NCBI GenBank assembly: GCA_013399305.1 | Contig: VXAI01000019.1 | Span: forward strand, 4,647,657-4,711,656 | Length of the DNA stretch: 64,000 nt | DNA from: Rostratula benghalensis | Taxonomy: Eukaryota; Chordata; Aves; Charadriiformes; Rostratulidae | Reading direction: 5' to 3' | Part shown: piece by piece, positions 12,201 through 27,400 of the stretch | How positions within the stretch are numbered: position 1 is the stretch's first letter | Layout: each line of letters starts with the position of its first letter | Program-made: the position numbers and the translations under genes | Notes under the pieces: generated by a model | The model's database searches: none | Seen by the model: the letters and a program-made list of their open reading frames with translations, nothing else | Told to the model about the DNA's origin: nothing

Positions 12201-15196
12201 CGTGTCTGGATGAGAAGCAATTGCAAGACCTTAGTTTGTGAAGAGAGCATGCTTTTTTTTTTTCCTTGTCTTGAGTGAGCAGACTTAACTGGGTCCTTCC
12301 TTGAGGAAAAGGAATGAAAGCCAGATCCTAGCTCTGCTGGGAGGATTTTTGTATCTGAGTCTAAAGGCTCTGAACTGCTCCCCTTGGTCATAGTAAAGAC
12401 CCTGGATATCTGATGTGATTGGAGCAAGAGCAAGGCAGATGCTGAGATGGTTCAAAGAAGGCTGAGAGGAAGTGAAGCCCCTTTCATTGCTGGGGCATAT
12501 TTGGATGCATATGCTAAGAATGTGAGTTTGTTGTCCCTGTTGCATCTGGTTTTGTTTTAAATACAGAAAACAAGAGTTTGATATGACTTAGCAGATAGTC
12601 TTAAAGCTAGGAATCGCTTGGTCTTATGGAAAACTCCGGCCTAATCTTGGTGGGTGTTTTTTTGTGTGTATGCTGATGAGGCAGAAGGTGTAATAAAAAA
12701 ATCATCCCTCGATATAAACTTCAGCAGTAAAATGTATCCTTATGTCACTGGTGATAACTTGTGGTTTAACTGCTCAATAAAGTTTTATGTTACAGGTTTC
12801 TCTACAAGCAACTGGTCAAGGCAATAAAAAGTAGTGGTTGTGCATCTCTGGGCTGAAATCATATCAGGCCCTTGGCTACAATGGGACTTGTGAATGAAAT
12901 GATCCTGTTTACTTCAGCTCGTTAGCTGTAATGGCACCACAGCCTTTTGAAAGAGTAACTCTCTAATTATGCTGCGTTCCCAAGCCATACAGTGTGTGTG
13001 CAGGACACCTCATGACTAATGCAGAGAGGAAAGCCGGTATCTGTCCTTCTAAGTCAAAGGTGTTTATTGTAGGGCTTGAGGAGGAAAAAGCTAAGCTTGC
13101 TCTTAACCCTTACATATATTATAGCCCCCTTCTTATAGTTTATTAACATGGCGCCTATAAAATACCCCAAACTTACTTGTAAGCCAAGACTTTCTTGTTG
13201 GAATGACTTCTTACAGACAGTAAGGATATTAAAACTTAAGAGGTGGTTTTCATGCCTCTGATGCCAGTGAGCATGTTTTGATGCACAAAGAGCAACAGCA
13301 TAATAATCCTAACTATTCAGTCAGTAATAGGTGTCTTTTAAAAATTAATATATTTTGATGTCAAGAGAGATCCCTTGTTAATTACTACAGCTTGCCATGT
13401 TGTGAATTTTGAGTACAGGCTGCTGTGTATCATAGTGCAAATAACCAAAAGGCATTTGTGTAGTGGCCTCGCACTTATCTGGGTGATGGAGCTCTGAGGG
13501 TATGCCATAAGGGCAAAGGAAAGTGGGGAAGGACAGGCAGTGCCTGCAGGCTGGGGAGCTCTCTGTGGGTCCAGGACCCTTCCAGAGATGGAACTTGATT
13601 CCATCCTGATGTTGCCCCTGTCCGTGACCTTAATTGTGCCTGTCTTTCTGCTAATGTTGTGAAACCATGGGCCCTTTGAACTGTTTTCATGGGTTTTTTT
13701 TTTTACTGTTTCTAGCAAATCATTGTCCAAATACTGGTTAGTTTTTTTGAGAACTAGACAACTCCTCTGCTGCTTGGTTGACTGACTGATTGCAGCAGCA
13801 GAGATTTCAAGGGCAGGCTGTAAATGAGAGATTTTTTCCTGTAGAAAAATGAAATCTTAGCCTGGTATAGTTGGCTTAAAAACTAATAAACATATAATTC
13901 TGCCCACTTGGATTTCAGTGTCTCCTACACTGTTGTCCTGCAGCAGTGCAGTTACACAGTATGTTCTAGCTATTTAAGTGTACATTCTGACATTCTTTAT
14001 GCTCTTTGTTTTAATTTTATTGTCCATAGAAAGTGGCTGGACCTAAATTGTCTGGGTAAATAAATCTTGGGCGCTTCAAACAAGCAGGAAAGCATGTGGT
14101 TTCCCAACAGTGGCCACTGCTGGCTGGCTGTGGGTGGCAGGGGACTGAGTGGGTGACAGGCAGGGGTGAGGGCTGCTGCCAGCTGGGCAGGCAGGAGCCC
14201 TTCAGCAGGCAGTGGGGTGACCGGGTGCCGGCTACCATTGGCCCTGGGCAGGCTGGCTGCCTGCTGCTTACCTCTCACCTACTGGGCAGGGGCTGGTGGG
14301 TTTGGCATGTGACAAACGTCCCGGGAGACCTTGGCTGTAGAGGAGAGCACCAGCTGAGCTGACTGCAATCCCTTTTATTTTTTTTCCATGGCTGGTTCTT
14401 GCTGTGGAATATCCATGTTGGGGAGCAGCCTCTTTCAACTCTTCCTTCTGCCCGAACGTGACAAATCAAATGTGCTTCCTGTGCTTGATTATGTTGCTGT
14501 GTGTTACTGCCCTGGGCCTCCTCAGATGCTGCTTTAGGCTGCCTCGTGACCAGAGATAAATTGCTGGCATGGTGTTGGGGGAAATAGGAAGCTTGCTAGC
14601 ACAGAAAAGCTACCAGGAGCATATCGGCTGTGGAGGCAGCTTGCTGTAGTGAGCTTTCTGTGCACAACTGAAGGGAGAGTAGAAAAGAGTGAGTCTGTAT
14701 TTAAATAGACTTTAGAGGTGAAAAATCCTATGCCTGCTCTGCTGCTATAGGATTAGGATGCTCTCTGTTAGGTTAATGAAGGCAAGTCAACATTTTATAC
14801 CCCTGTCCTCCCTCTCCCTGACTTCACTGTTTGACAATTACTGTTTGAAAAGTCTTATAGTACAGCTACTCCACAAGTAAATATTTAGCATTTATGAAAA
14901 GCCATCCTTGGGGGGGGGGAAAAAGGTAAAACATCTGTTAAAATGCAAGGTTGGTTAAAGCAGAAATTGCATCCTGTCAGCCCCACCTGTTTTTCTAGAG
15001 CATGAACCAGTAATTGCTTATGTGTTTAATTGCAGCACAGAAGTCTGAATGTATTGCCTGTGCCTGCCTAGTGGCAGATCAAATTATTTTGATAGTGGGA
15101 AGCTAGCAGGACAAAGCATACATTGCTCTCCTACAACAACAGTGAATCAAAAGGAGACTTCAAATCTGTGTGTGTAACTTTCTTTCATATCAACAG
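6215..15196 (+). other. ACSL1: ACSL1 intron 1 (about 9 kb)
   Basis: This is inferred as the first intron, between the noncoding first exon and the ATG-bearing exon. The first 400 bp are still CpG-island sequence. It then becomes ordinary unique DNA with a few G-rich patches (10360-10440, 14090-14330). It contains the N gap, but no recognisable gene or long interspersed repeat. Open frames of up to about 130 codons lack any coding signature I can identify. Alternative ACSL1 promoters, known in mammals, could lie here but are not visible by eye. Confidence 0.6.
10371..10405. other. Assembly gap (35 N)
   Basis: A run of 35 N is preceded by GGGGGG and followed by GGGGGG, then G-rich sequence (GGTGAGTTAGTGGGGGAGG). 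The true length and content are unknown. The flanks suggest a G-homopolymer or G-rich tract that sequencing failed to cross. Confidence 0.98.
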
Positions 15197-15230
15197 ATTC
15201 CAGCCTTGGGACACCCCGCGCTGAACTGCA

Positions 15231-15425
15231 ATGCAAGCACATGAGTTGTTCCGATACCTACGGATGCCAGAACTTGGGGATGTCAGGCAGTATGTGCGTA
15301 CCCTTCCAACAAATACACTGATGGGCTTTGGTGCTTTCGCAGCTCTCACGACCTACTGGTATGCCACAAGGCCAAAAGCGCTAAAACCACCATGTGATTT
15401 AGCAATGCAGTCTGTGGAAGTGGAG
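15231..15425 (+). CDS. ACSL1: ACSL1 coding exon 1 (gene exon 2)
   Basis: Exon 2 starts after CAACAG (15196) and carries 34 bases of 5'UTR. Codons 1-65 encode [17 protein letters not shown] and the membrane anchor, ending QSVEVE at the donor GTAAGT (15426). Ends in phase 0. Confidence 0.97.
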
Positions 15426-18400
15426 GTAAGTGTCACTTGATGGGTGTTGTCTTCTGGGAGAGACCAAATGCTGATTGACGTGAGCGCTTCCAAACTTGTA
15501 GTGGGGGAGAAACCCATTACAGGGCATCCTAGGTTTTATCTCTTTTTTTTTTTTTTGAAATACAGCTTGAACTCAGTTTTCTAGCTTTTTCAACCAGTTT
15601 GAGGATTGATGTCAGTTGTCACAGGGGGGAAAAAAGTCTTTGTGCTGAGAAAGCCAAGCTTCAGATCTGACTGGTGGGAGGAAACTTGTGAATGCTGAAT
15701 TGGCTCAGAGCAGTTTTCAGTTCCTGGCCACGTGCTTAGGTGATGACCTATTAAATTAGGTCTTGGGGTCAGGGGGTGTGTGCTGGTGTATACTGATTAG
15801 GCTAATAATTTTGTTGTTATAATTAGATTATAATAGCTGACAGATGAGACTTCATATTGGATTACAAGCATGAAGAGGGTACTAACTGTCCTCAGATGAT
15901 CTGTGGAAAGATACATTAGTCCTGCCAAGAGATCCCAGCCACAGAGTAAGCTGAAATTAAAGCAACCACCTGCTAAACTCTGGATATGCTAGCTTAGTTT
16001 TTGTACTTTTTAGAGGCAGACAGAGTTGCTGCTAGGTTTTTTTTTTTAATAGTAAAGTCAAATATGGAAAGGCTGACTGGGAGGAACTGTTGCTTAGAAG
16101 CAAATATAGACAACTGATTACATGGCTGGGGTTTTCTGAGCAGCAGCTATATCAGTTCACTTCAGTGCAGAGTCAAGATTTGTACCACTTGTTTCATTCT
16201 TTCAAGAGTGTGTCCGTATTTCTGCAGGGTAGACAGGATTTTCCTCCTTTTGAAGGAATAAGACAGCTTTGAAAAGTTGTGATCTTAAAGGAAGATGTTT
16301 ACAGAATGTAGGACTATAAGGCTGACTGTTTCTTGCACTACTCTGATAGTCAGAAACTACCATTACACATTTTTTTATATATACTTGCAATTGAAATTTC
16401 CTTCTATAGTACATTCTTATGTGTGGATAGGCTGCATCCAGTTGTACTGTATGAAATGACCTCTTGTGCTTAAGAGTAGATGTAGCTACAAACTGATGTA
16501 AACAAATATGGCCAAGCAGTTTGAAATTTACAGTAGGCAGACTTCCACAAACTTCAGCAAGGCCAACTCCTGTCATAGCCTCAAATCGGGCACCTTCTCA
16601 GCAATGTTTGATGCTGACATTGAAGAATGAAGCATTAGCTGACCCCTCCACACAGAAATTCAGCTGGTACCATTTACTTCCAGATATTTTTCCCAGTATG
16701 TATACAGTAAGCTTACTGACACATGCTACTATAGTAAGTAATGATCTACTATTATAACTACACAAAGGGGAAATAAAAATGTGCTCTGGCAATGTGATAA
16801 TTGCCAAAAATATCTCTGTTTTAAGGAATGTGTGCAGAGTAAGGATCGAGAGGTTAGATCTTGCCTCACTTGATGAGCTTTCCCAACCCTGACAGCAGTT
16901 CCTTAGGCAGTAGGTGGAACAGTCTTTTAGAAGAACAAAGTATGGTGGCTGAAATAAAGTAGCAGTGAAAGCTTTTCAGCTGTGGAAAGTGTCAGCAGAG
17001 ACTTCAGCAGATTTTGGAGGCTTTGCATTGGAAGATAGTAAAACAGTGACTCTTAACTGGCCATAAAACCAGTGACTATTGAAGCTTATTTGCTTGAGAC
17101 TCTTGACAGTGGTCTTAGTTAACTGCCTTTACCTCTTCAGGCAAAATTGTTTGTCACTGCTGGATTCTGTGATTGAATTCACTCTTTGGTAATATAAGAC
17201 TTCCCTAAACTACATAATACGTCATTGATACATATTGTACTAATTATCTATCTTGATCTGAGGTGTAAGAGCATTATTTTTCAGTGCCTCTTCAGAAAAT
17301 ACATTTTAATAGGAAGACTGAACAGCAGTACAAGTTAAGTGAAAAACCAGCTGAGTGTTAGCATGTCTTGGTGATAAAAGTGCTCAAACTGAGAACATCT
17401 TGAAATGACCAAGATCTATCCAGTTTTGTTTATTGACACTTCAGATGATGCACCCTTAATGATGTAAACTGTATGTTTTGAAGCAAGTTTCAAGTGTCTG
17501 TTAGAATTGGTACTGTTATAACAGTAACAAGAGTGCAATACAGTGCTTTGGACTCAGATTTTTCACTACATGTAGAATTTCACTTCACTTGTTCCATTCT
17601 CTTATGTGTGTCAAGATGGGGTGTCACTTCCATAGAAGAAAAATATCAAATACTGCTCTCAAGTCTTCCCACTTTCTTTTTTTGCTAAGAAATATGATAT
17701 TAAAAGGTCTAGGGAGTAAGAAATCTTCTCCAAGAAAGGCAAGACAGAAGGCAATCCTTCTATACTGTTTTAAAATCTAATATACCTGTTCATTAAGGAT
17801 AATAATTTTGGACTATAAATAAGCTCCTGCTTAATTCTTACTTGTGTCTTATTTCCTTGGCCTCTAACAAAGTTAAATGAAGTCAGTGACTGGAGTAGAG
17901 TTTCACATGTTCTGATAATAAATTTTCATAACTCTGTATGAGAGGAGAAAGATCCTATTCACTGCTGTTCCAGGTCAATTACCATCCCTGGAAAGCTTTG
18001 ATTTGGTAGGCCAGTACTCAGTGACCCATTTTAACTGTCACTGAGTGAGTATAAAGATTGCATGCTTAGTTGAATGTCAGTTCAAAGAGTTACCTGAAGT
18101 ATCAGCTCTTCTAGAGTAGGTGCTATAATTAAAAGATGTGGAGTATCATCTTTAAAGTATGCATTACTATAGCTACATTTCACTGAAAGAACCACTCTTG
18201 CATTCAAAGCCCCCAGTCTGAACTCTGTTAAGGGGAATATCTCAGTAATAAGTGAAAATTCTTCCAGGATCCACTTGCATCCCCCTTGTCTGTCGGAGGG
18301 GAAACAAGGCTAATGAAGAGTAATTCTAAATAAAGTCTTGACTAGTGTGAGACTGCCTTGCTGAGATTCATGCCATAATCAATCATGTGCCATGGTGGTA

Positions 18401-21400
18401 AGAATTTAACTGTTACGATAATTGAAGCAGGGCACTAGTTGTGTGTATTGCAAAGCTTGTGCACCCTTAATGTCTGTAATTGCAGGCACATCTGGATCTG
18501 TCACCCTGTAGATTGGTCTCTCCATTAGTGATGATTGATAGCTCAACAACACTGTTGATTTGAGTGCAGGTGTATGGCTGTCAAATATTAAATCTTGCTT
18601 TACAAACCAAAATATTTCTATTTGGTTCAAGTTCTGGTAAAGCTTGTAGGTGACAGCATATAAATAAACAGTGGGATGTCAGTGTTTTCTAGTATAAGAA
18701 TTCAGATATGTGGCACTTTTTTGTCCTTTAAGACATTCAAGTATGGAGAGAGGTATTCAAGTAATGAAAACTTTTAAACCTCCTTGCATTTTCCTGATAC
18801 ATTACCAGGACTGTAGTTTGCCTTCTCTTTCAAGAATCACTTGATAAGACACACGTTTGTCTCACTATTGAGTGATCACTTCTAGCTGCTGTGCCCATAC
18901 TGAGGCATTAGCATGCTTAAAATTAGTTTTAAAAGCAGCCATATAATGGTTTATACTTCTTGCCACTCAGAATGTGCATGTTGGTGACCTGAGCACCACT
19001 TGCTGCTGTGCTTTACCTCTTGAGAAAATGGGAATTTGGTCTCCTGCCTCAGAGGCATGGTGGAGCCAAGAGTCTGCTTTGATATTACTGCTAATCCTAA
19101 GCAGCCTGTGTCAGTCAACAAGGAGCAAACCCAGGGCTTGAACAAAGGCAAGTATCTTGTGATCCAAAAAATGCATTGATTAGAGAAATACATGCCTCTG
19201 TTGTAGAATAAATCTTTTTCCTTCAGCTGCTGCTGTTCTGACCCAGTGCCAAGGCTTTTCTTAATGTCCAGCTCTTGCTGTGTAATGGGTCAATTTCTTG
19301 TGACTCCCTGAGCTTCTGCAAGGGCTGCTTTGCTTGAGTAACCAGAAGCTGTTCTCATATTAATAAGATTTTATTGCCTGGCTCCTTAAGAACACTTTGG
19401 TAAAACTGACAACTCTTTTGAGTGCTTGCCTCTGAATAGATCTGCTAGATCCCATTGGAATAACTTCAGTGAAACTAGCCAGATTTTCCATTCCTCAGAT
19501 TCAAATGTTTGGTGGTTGTGATGACCAGTGTTTTATTTATTCTTTTTAAGAAAAGCTTTATGTGAACAGAATTTTCCCTGATACTACACATAATATTCTG
19601 GATAAGACCTCTATGGACAGTCTCTTGAAATAGTAGTTCTTGCTACTCTAAAGCAAAACAAACCAATACCAAATATTGCCTAGTAGATGAGTTCAAATTG
19701 GGAGTGTTTGGTAAGGTCTAAATGATCTTCAGTGTATCCAGGTGTGTTTTACTGCTTCTCTGAAGAACAACATTGAATTGTTGGCCTTTACACAAGAAGC
19801 TGGGTGTGTTTCAGCAAAACCCTTATTCTGGGACTGTTGAAAATCTAAGTTTAATTCAGCTACTTTATTCTTCCCACAGTAAAATAAAATTAAGCTAAAT
19901 CACAAGGCAATTATGTTTGCCTCTACTGAAAGCTCATGAGAACTGTTGGGGTCTTCAGTAGTAGTCTATTACAGAGTTTCTGTTTTTCCAGAAGGTCAGT
20001 GCAGTCAGTGTTCTATCTGAGCACTGTGTGGTCTGTCTGGTAAGTCTCATCCTCAAATTTGGTAACTGCCTCAGGCTCTGCAAAAACTGCTTTTGTGGTG
20101 TTGACTAATAGGGTGTGTAAACAAAACAGTAGTAGCTCAGATGAGGGGAAAACAAATATTTCTTGACTGCTGTGCAGAAATGGCTTGGGATATGACATTT
20201 TGCCTGATACAGGAGTTGTAGCACATCAAATGTGCCAATATGTTGGACTTAGCTAGTCATAGGTAAAGTCACTACAAACTATATTGTGTGATCTTCCTCA
20301 GATTAGCTCTGGAAATGGTAAAACTGAGCAAAAATGAGAAGCTGACCATGGTTATCCAAGATCTGTGAACCCAGTGCAATAAAGCAAGTAGTCTTGCTTT
20401 TCTTACTAGTGATCTCTTAATTTCCTGTAGAATAGATGTTGGTCTGAGTGCCAGTAAGCTCTTGAATTTCTAATGTTACAAATTTTTAGAGGTAAGCCAG
20501 TCATTAATTTGTGCTGGGCTGTGTACGCTTCTGCTTGCTGTCAAAGGAGTGGCAAGCACTGCCTTATACATAATGTTTTGCCAAAACTAGTTAGACTTGT
20601 TTCAGTGTTAAAATATTTTTTCATCTCTGCCTTTACTGTGTTAACCCCATTCTGTGGACATGGGCAATATGACATCTTCTGCAGATAAACCTGTGTTTAT
20701 TTAACTTAAACATGAACCGATGCTCTCTGGTCTTCCAGCATACTTTGAAAATGGGAAAATAAACCAATGGCTGGGAGGAGCCTATGGGTGCATATGAGTA
20801 GGTTTTTGACACTGGATGATGGCACAGTTCAGGCACAGATTTAGTTAGGATTTGAGTTTGTGAGAGGGCCAGGATTTGACTACAACCACTAATAAAAACA
20901 ATCTTGTGCAGTGTTTACCCAAGACCCTCTGTTTAACCAGGTGGACTCTTCCAGCTAAGAACTTGTTTGTAGGTGTCTGTTGGAGCAGGACTAATAAACG
21001 TGGCCCAGTAATACTTTTATAACTGCCATGTCTGAAACTTGATATAAAATGGGATTATTTAATCAGTCGCTGTAAAAAGGCATGTTAAAGCATTGAAACT
21101 TTTGTATTAACCTCTAATTGTACCCTATGTAAATGTTCATTTGCTAAAATCACCTGCTGCGATATTAATCCTCAACATAGTATTGGCCTGACTGCCTCTA
21201 ACTAGATCAGGAAGAAATCTTTTTTGTAAGATAGAAATTTAGTCCTTTAATCTAATTTAAAGTTCCATCTGGTGCAGGTGTTTTACTTATGAGAACACTT
21301 GTTTTAGGGTGGTGTTGACTGCCCTTAAAATCACTTAGATTTGGAAACCACAGTTTGAAGCATGATTGTGTTTTGTAATCTTAATTAGAAAAGTGGATTA

Positions 21401-24400
21401 GGATCTCAGCATTAATACTTTATTCAGAAAGCTCTGAGGCTAGAATGATTTAGGAAGCTTGATGGTATTAATTATGCTATATACTGCAATGACAGAGTAA
21501 AACACTTAAGAAAAACCTTCTGTCTATTAATGAATGTCAAAAGGCCTTTTGTGGTTCTCATTTGTTCCGTGTTATCATAGGTAGTTGAGGAATAAGATTT
21601 TTTTTGCCTGACAGGGTTTTGGTAATGCAGGGAGCAGTCCAACTCTTTAAACCGTGTCCTGGGAAGCCCTGCAGATCTCTCCCCTGGTGGTGAACAGCAC
21701 TGAAGTTCTCTCAAGCAGAATGTGCTGAGGCTCATAACAAAACTTAATGGATGGGTTGTTTTTCATTCCTTCAGGAAATTGTTGTTCATTCATAACCAAC
21801 AAGTCTGTTTAACTTTTCTAATTGGTTTTCTTAGGGTGGTGAGCATGCTCGAAGGTCCTCTCTTCTTAACAGCGATGAACCATTGGTTTTCTACTATGAT
21901 GATGTTAGAACAGCCCATGATATCTTCCAAAGGGGTGTGCAAGTATCAAGTAAGTTTAAAATCAAAGATAACTCTTTCAACAAGAACTAAAGGTCTGGGC
22001 TCTCTTGAAATGCAGTTGGAGATAGGGGATACCTATGTAGCAATATAATAAATGAGCTTTCTTGAAGGCATATTTAACTGTGACCTCTTGTGAAGCAGAG
22101 TTGTGTGAATAAAGTCAGTGCTGTGTTCCTTAGCCTAAACCAGCCGTGTTGCCTCTGTCCTTCCCCCAATTTCCCCTCTTAAAAAAAAAGTTTGTCTTCT
22201 GAAGGTATCTGCAAAGAATCTAGAGGGTTAACATTGAGAGTGTAGTTAGTGTGGTGTCAGGGTGGAGGAGCCAGGGGTTAAATTTTGAGTAACTTTTTAT
22301 TTTTTTTCAGATAACGGTCCATGTCTAGGTGTTAGAAAACCAAACCAGCCATATGAGTGGATCTCCTATAAAGAAGTAAGTAGTCTCTCAAACTTAGTGC
22401 CAGACCTGCATTTGCTCGCTGGGACTGTTAATACAATATCCAGTAATGTGATATAACAAATCTTAATTATTTATAGATGTTTTAAAGCAGTAGCAGAATA
22501 TTGTGGAAAGGTTCTAGTTCCTGTTACAGTACCTTAAAGGAATAGCCTCCAATATGTGGAAGGGGAAGAAAAGACTATCTCCTGTACTTGGTTTATTAAT
22601 GGTTTTATCTATTAATTTTTGGGGGTTCTTGGCAGCTTTTAGCATCTTATTGCTGAATTGTGTAGAACTTGAACACTGCCTCTGAAAGGCTGCAGCTTTG
22701 AAGTAGTATTTGGGGACTTGGGCTGCTGCTACTTCAGGCTCATTTTACGTTGGGGGAAAAGTCCTATTCACAGATGTTACTTCTGCTTCTTGACAGCTTG
22801 TCTCCATAGTGCTGAATGGCGGTTGTAGAGGGTGTTCAGATGCACTTCTAACTGGTAGCATGCTCCTTTGTGATTGCTGAAAAGACCTTCATGCAAATCT
22901 TAAAACAGCTGAGCACCTTTAGGTTGTTCCTGCTTTAATCAGTTGTTGTCTTCAGAATGCAACAGGCAAGCTTTATGCAAACTCGTTAAGGTCATTAAAT
23001 ACCTTCTGTATGCAGCAGACCTCACTTCTTCCAAGGTCATTGTGCTGGGCATTTGAGGTGTGACTTCTCATTAATAAAGTGTTGGAGTCATGTGACTAAC
23101 ATGGATTCAGGTCATGTGTTACATGGAAAGAATTTAGAAAACTGCTTTTCCAAGCTTTGTTTACAGAATTAGATGGGTTTTGCCTCCTTAATCCTCCTGC
23201 TTTTTGAAGGGAGAAATACTATTCCCATAGATTCTGGGTGCTAGTACCTACAATCAGTGCAGTGCAATGGCACTGCAGTGTTCAGGTTATTGAAGTCACA
23301 GAGGACATCCAAAATAGCCTAAAAAACTTCTGTCTGCTTCATACTGCTTATTTGCTGGCTTTTTTTCTAAGACTTAAGGTAAAATTAATGTTGAGGGGTG
23401 TATACCGATGAATGTGATCTCAAATTTTTTTTTCTCTTTGGGTTTTTTCCCTCCTCTAGGTTTCAGACAGAGCTGAATGTGTGGGTTCTGCTTTACTCCA
23501 CCGAGGCTTCAAACCATCCCATGTTCAATACATAGGAATCTTTGCACAAAACAGACCTGAGGTAATTTAATAAACAGCGTGTGTATTGGTGTTTGAGCTG
23601 TTTACCCTCATATTTTTTACTTTTTTGGCAGTCTACTGAACTTCCCTGCTAAGAGTCAATTTAGCTCTGCGGGGAAAAGGCTGAAGGCTGACCTTGTAGA
23701 TCCCCAAGCCATAGACATGGCATCTTTAGCTAAGAAAAGCAACTGATAATTGATAAAACTGCTAGTGTCTTAATTGTTTGGTTTTCTTTAACTCCTAGAA
23801 CTCATTCTGCTCTTTCCAGTTTATAGAGGAGGGCTGTTTAAGCTAATGCAGTACTTAGTGGGTGTAATCTCCATTTGCTTTCTCTTAAAAAGTGGTGCTG
23901 GAGTATGAGGTAATTGAAAGTGGTTGGAAGTCACAAGGAGTTGTTTAAACCCTTCAAAACCTAACAAAGCATTTGGTGATTAAATATTTGGACAAATAGA
24001 AGATGGCTGGAGGTTGTAGCACTCTGCCAGAGCAAAGATTTGGGATTCTGGGAGAGAAAGCTGCTGATGAAGGCAAAAAATTGAAAAGTAATTGCTATTT
24101 AATAAAGGGGGGAAAAACTAAAAGTGACATAAAGAAAAGATCACCTGACAAAGCAAAATGGTGTTACAAACCTGAGACAACCATAGGTGTAGTTAGATTG
24201 TTTACCTGGTGTGTCTCCATTTTAACCTTGAAGTTGTTCCAGATTGCTCTTGTGAAAATATTATGAAATAGTAAATATTTATTTTCTAGACTTGTTTGTT
24301 AAATCTATTTAATAGGACTGATTTTCTCTAAGCACAAACACAGGTTAGTAGCTTAAGCTGCTCAAGCCAAACCTGTATTAAGACAGGAGATGAGTTCTTA

Positions 24401-27400
24401 AGTTTTGTCAAGAATATGCTGTCCCTCTTGATTAAATGCTCCCAGCTGGATACCATTATCTGGAGCCATCCACAGTGTTGACAGGGTTAGAAGTTGTGTC
24501 AGTGTCTCAGTCATGCTGGACAACAGCTTGCAGTTGGATCTCTTCTGATTTCAGTTTGTCACCGAGCCTTCCCTGCTGTCATTAAAAGACAAGCTGTGTG
24601 ACAAGTGACCTTGACCCCCCTTCCTCCCTTTATATCACAAAAAGAACCCTAACTCTAGCCTTGTATAGATGAAGTAAAGCATTATTTCCAGACTGTGAAA
24701 TCTACAGTAGTTTGCTGGTTGGATTTTCCTGCTGGAATTCTGGTTTTATCAGCTACAGTTTTATGTAATAAAAAAAGGCTGGGATGTCTCCAACTAGGAA
24801 AGCTGCTAAACAACATTGTGTTACAGACTCTTCAGTCAGGTCTCCTGTGATTATAACATGATGAACTGAAAGTAAAAGGATGAGGGGGGAACAGTTTTAA
24901 ACTGAACGAGGGGAGATTTAGATTAGACACTAGGAAGAATTATTTGCTGTGAGGGTGGTGAGACCCTGGCCCAGGTTGCCCAGAGAAGCTGTGGCTGCCC
25001 CATCCCTGGAGGGGTTCAAGGCCAGGTTGGATGGGGCTTGGAGCAACCTGGGCTGGTGGGAGGTGTCCCTGCCCAGGGCAGGGGGGTTGGAACTTGATGA
25101 TCCTCAAGGTCCCTTTTAACCCAAACCCTTCTATGATTATAAAAAAAAAAATATAAAAAGGATCCAGGTATTAGTGTAGTGCCAGTTTAACCTGTCTGTA
25201 GACCTTTTGGATGCAGTCTTTGGCTCAGTTGATGGATTTGCGGAAGGAGAGCAGGGTATCACGGTCTGCTCTTGGATCACAGGGATAAAATGTACCTGAG
25301 CTGCATTGCTTCTGCAGGCTCTGAGTTGGGCCTGGAATGAGCTGGTAAGGCTTGTTTAAACCAGCAATTTTAAATCTGGGGTTTTCCCTGCTGAAAACCA
25401 CTGGATGGGTGTTGTGACATCCCCAGTATAATCACTAATCCAGACAGGAGATTATATGAAGTGTTATTTTTGGTTTGAAATGATTCAAACTTTTTTCAGT
25501 TCAGGGAACAACTGCTGGGGAAATCCCCTAATGGGGAAAATCTTAGCATATTGCTTAACTCCTCAGTAATAAAAAAAAAAAACAACCACCCTTTTTTTTG
25601 ATTTATAAATCAAAAGCTATTCCTTTCTCTTTTAGTAACTGGAAAACAGATCATTTTTGCAAGCAGAGAATTTGTTTTGGATTGAGAAAACAGGACAGTG
25701 AAATATACAGTGCCCCTTAGTAGAAGATCAGACCTATGTCAGGAAACAATCTAAAACTTTCAGACTGTCAGTATTCGGTGCTGGTTGCTTGTTTGGGCTT
25801 TGAGAGAACTCAAGAGTCAAGGTCTGATACTTTTATGTAAATCTTAGTTTTAGAAGCTGATGTGGAAGCAAAATGTCTTGGTAGCTCAGAAAATAGTGGT
25901 GCCCTTTGTATGGGAATGATGGTGTGCAAGAGTTATTGGAGGCTGTGTTTATCCCTGCAACTTCTACTGTAGCAGACCCCCACCCTATCAAAAAAACGCC
26001 TAAATTTCAGGCTGCTGAACAACAAATCTACCCCCTTCTTATGTCTACAGGTGGGTGTTACCTAGGAAGAAATACTCAGTGGACCCTTTCATGGCTGGGC
26101 TAGGTGTGCCTAATCAGACTTACCAGTATGTCTGATGTCTGCATGAAAGTCTAGTCACCTGTTGGTTGGCCTTGTACTGGTCTTAGAAGAAGTCTTTTTG
26201 GACAAGGAGTGTACAACTTGTGTATTTTAAATAGTTTCAGAAAAAAACCATGTGTTTAAGGTGGTGTTAATCAGTAGAGAGATTGCCCATAACAAACAGT
26301 CTGTAAAACTGAGATTTAGCAACTCTGTGAACATTGCTTGTGTTAAATATTATGTGGAATAACCACCTGAATGCTGTTTAAACTTGTCATCATTTGGGGG
26401 TGAGGTAACTGGCTACTGTCCTGCAAAAACACTGGAAAGTGTGACAACATTTGGGGGTGGGGAAGGGAAATGAGCACCCTTGTTAATGCAATCCTTGTAG
26501 AACTGTAAGCTCTGATAACTTTTAAAGATGCATGTTGTTTTGTTCCTGGAACTGGAACAGACTAAATAAAAGTAGGGTGTCTGAGAAATTTTGTCACTTT
26601 TTGATGGGGGGGGGGGGAAATGAAATGTTCCAATTGCACTGGCCTGTTCATGTGTCCTCAGGCTCCCATTTCAGGAGTCTCATGCTAACCTGTATTTTGG
26701 TGTAGCTCATAGCTTACAAACTATATGCAATAGCTACTCTCTGGAAAGAACTGCCTGACTGTTATAGCTTCATGGTTCTTTGGGTGAAATCAGGTGCTGT
26801 AAAGCACCGTCAGCTTGCACCACAGACAGTAAGGCTGCAATAGCTAGTGTGTTTGAGTACTGCACTGGTTAGCAGGCAAATCCTTCTTACTGCAGATTGT
26901 AGGTATGTAAATGCACTATTTTTTTTTTTTATAGAAGTCTTCAGATTAGAATCCTTTAAAGAATAATGGTTAGTCTTAAAAAAAATGCTGAGAAACTTTC
27001 TGGGGCTGGCTTTTCAAAGGACTTCTAAATTAACTGCATATGTTACCTATTTGGCCATCAAATGAGATGTAGATATTCCAGAGGTAAAAATACTGTATGT
27101 ATATAAATTTAATGTGTGTCAAGACATGAGCAAGTCCTTCACTGATTCATATACCATGGTAATACAGAACACTGGAGGCTTTGGCTATATTGATAATCTA
27201 AAGCCAAGAAACAAAATATTGTACTCAAAGTCTCTTTCTGTTAATAGGTAAACTAAGGAGATGGTTTAATGTTAACTGGTTTTTCAAAAGTACTTCAAAT
27301 TTTCAGGGGCAGAGTTGAATTCTATTGTATTGGTATCTTTCCCATAGCTCCTTATTTTTTCTGTTCTCCTTCCACAGATGAAAATGTAGTAGGTCTTTGA

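Noticed and set aside
13338..14469. Frames of 60-130 codons in ACSL1 intron 1
   Set aside because: No homology, no consistent splice sites, and both strands are equally open in GC-richer patches.
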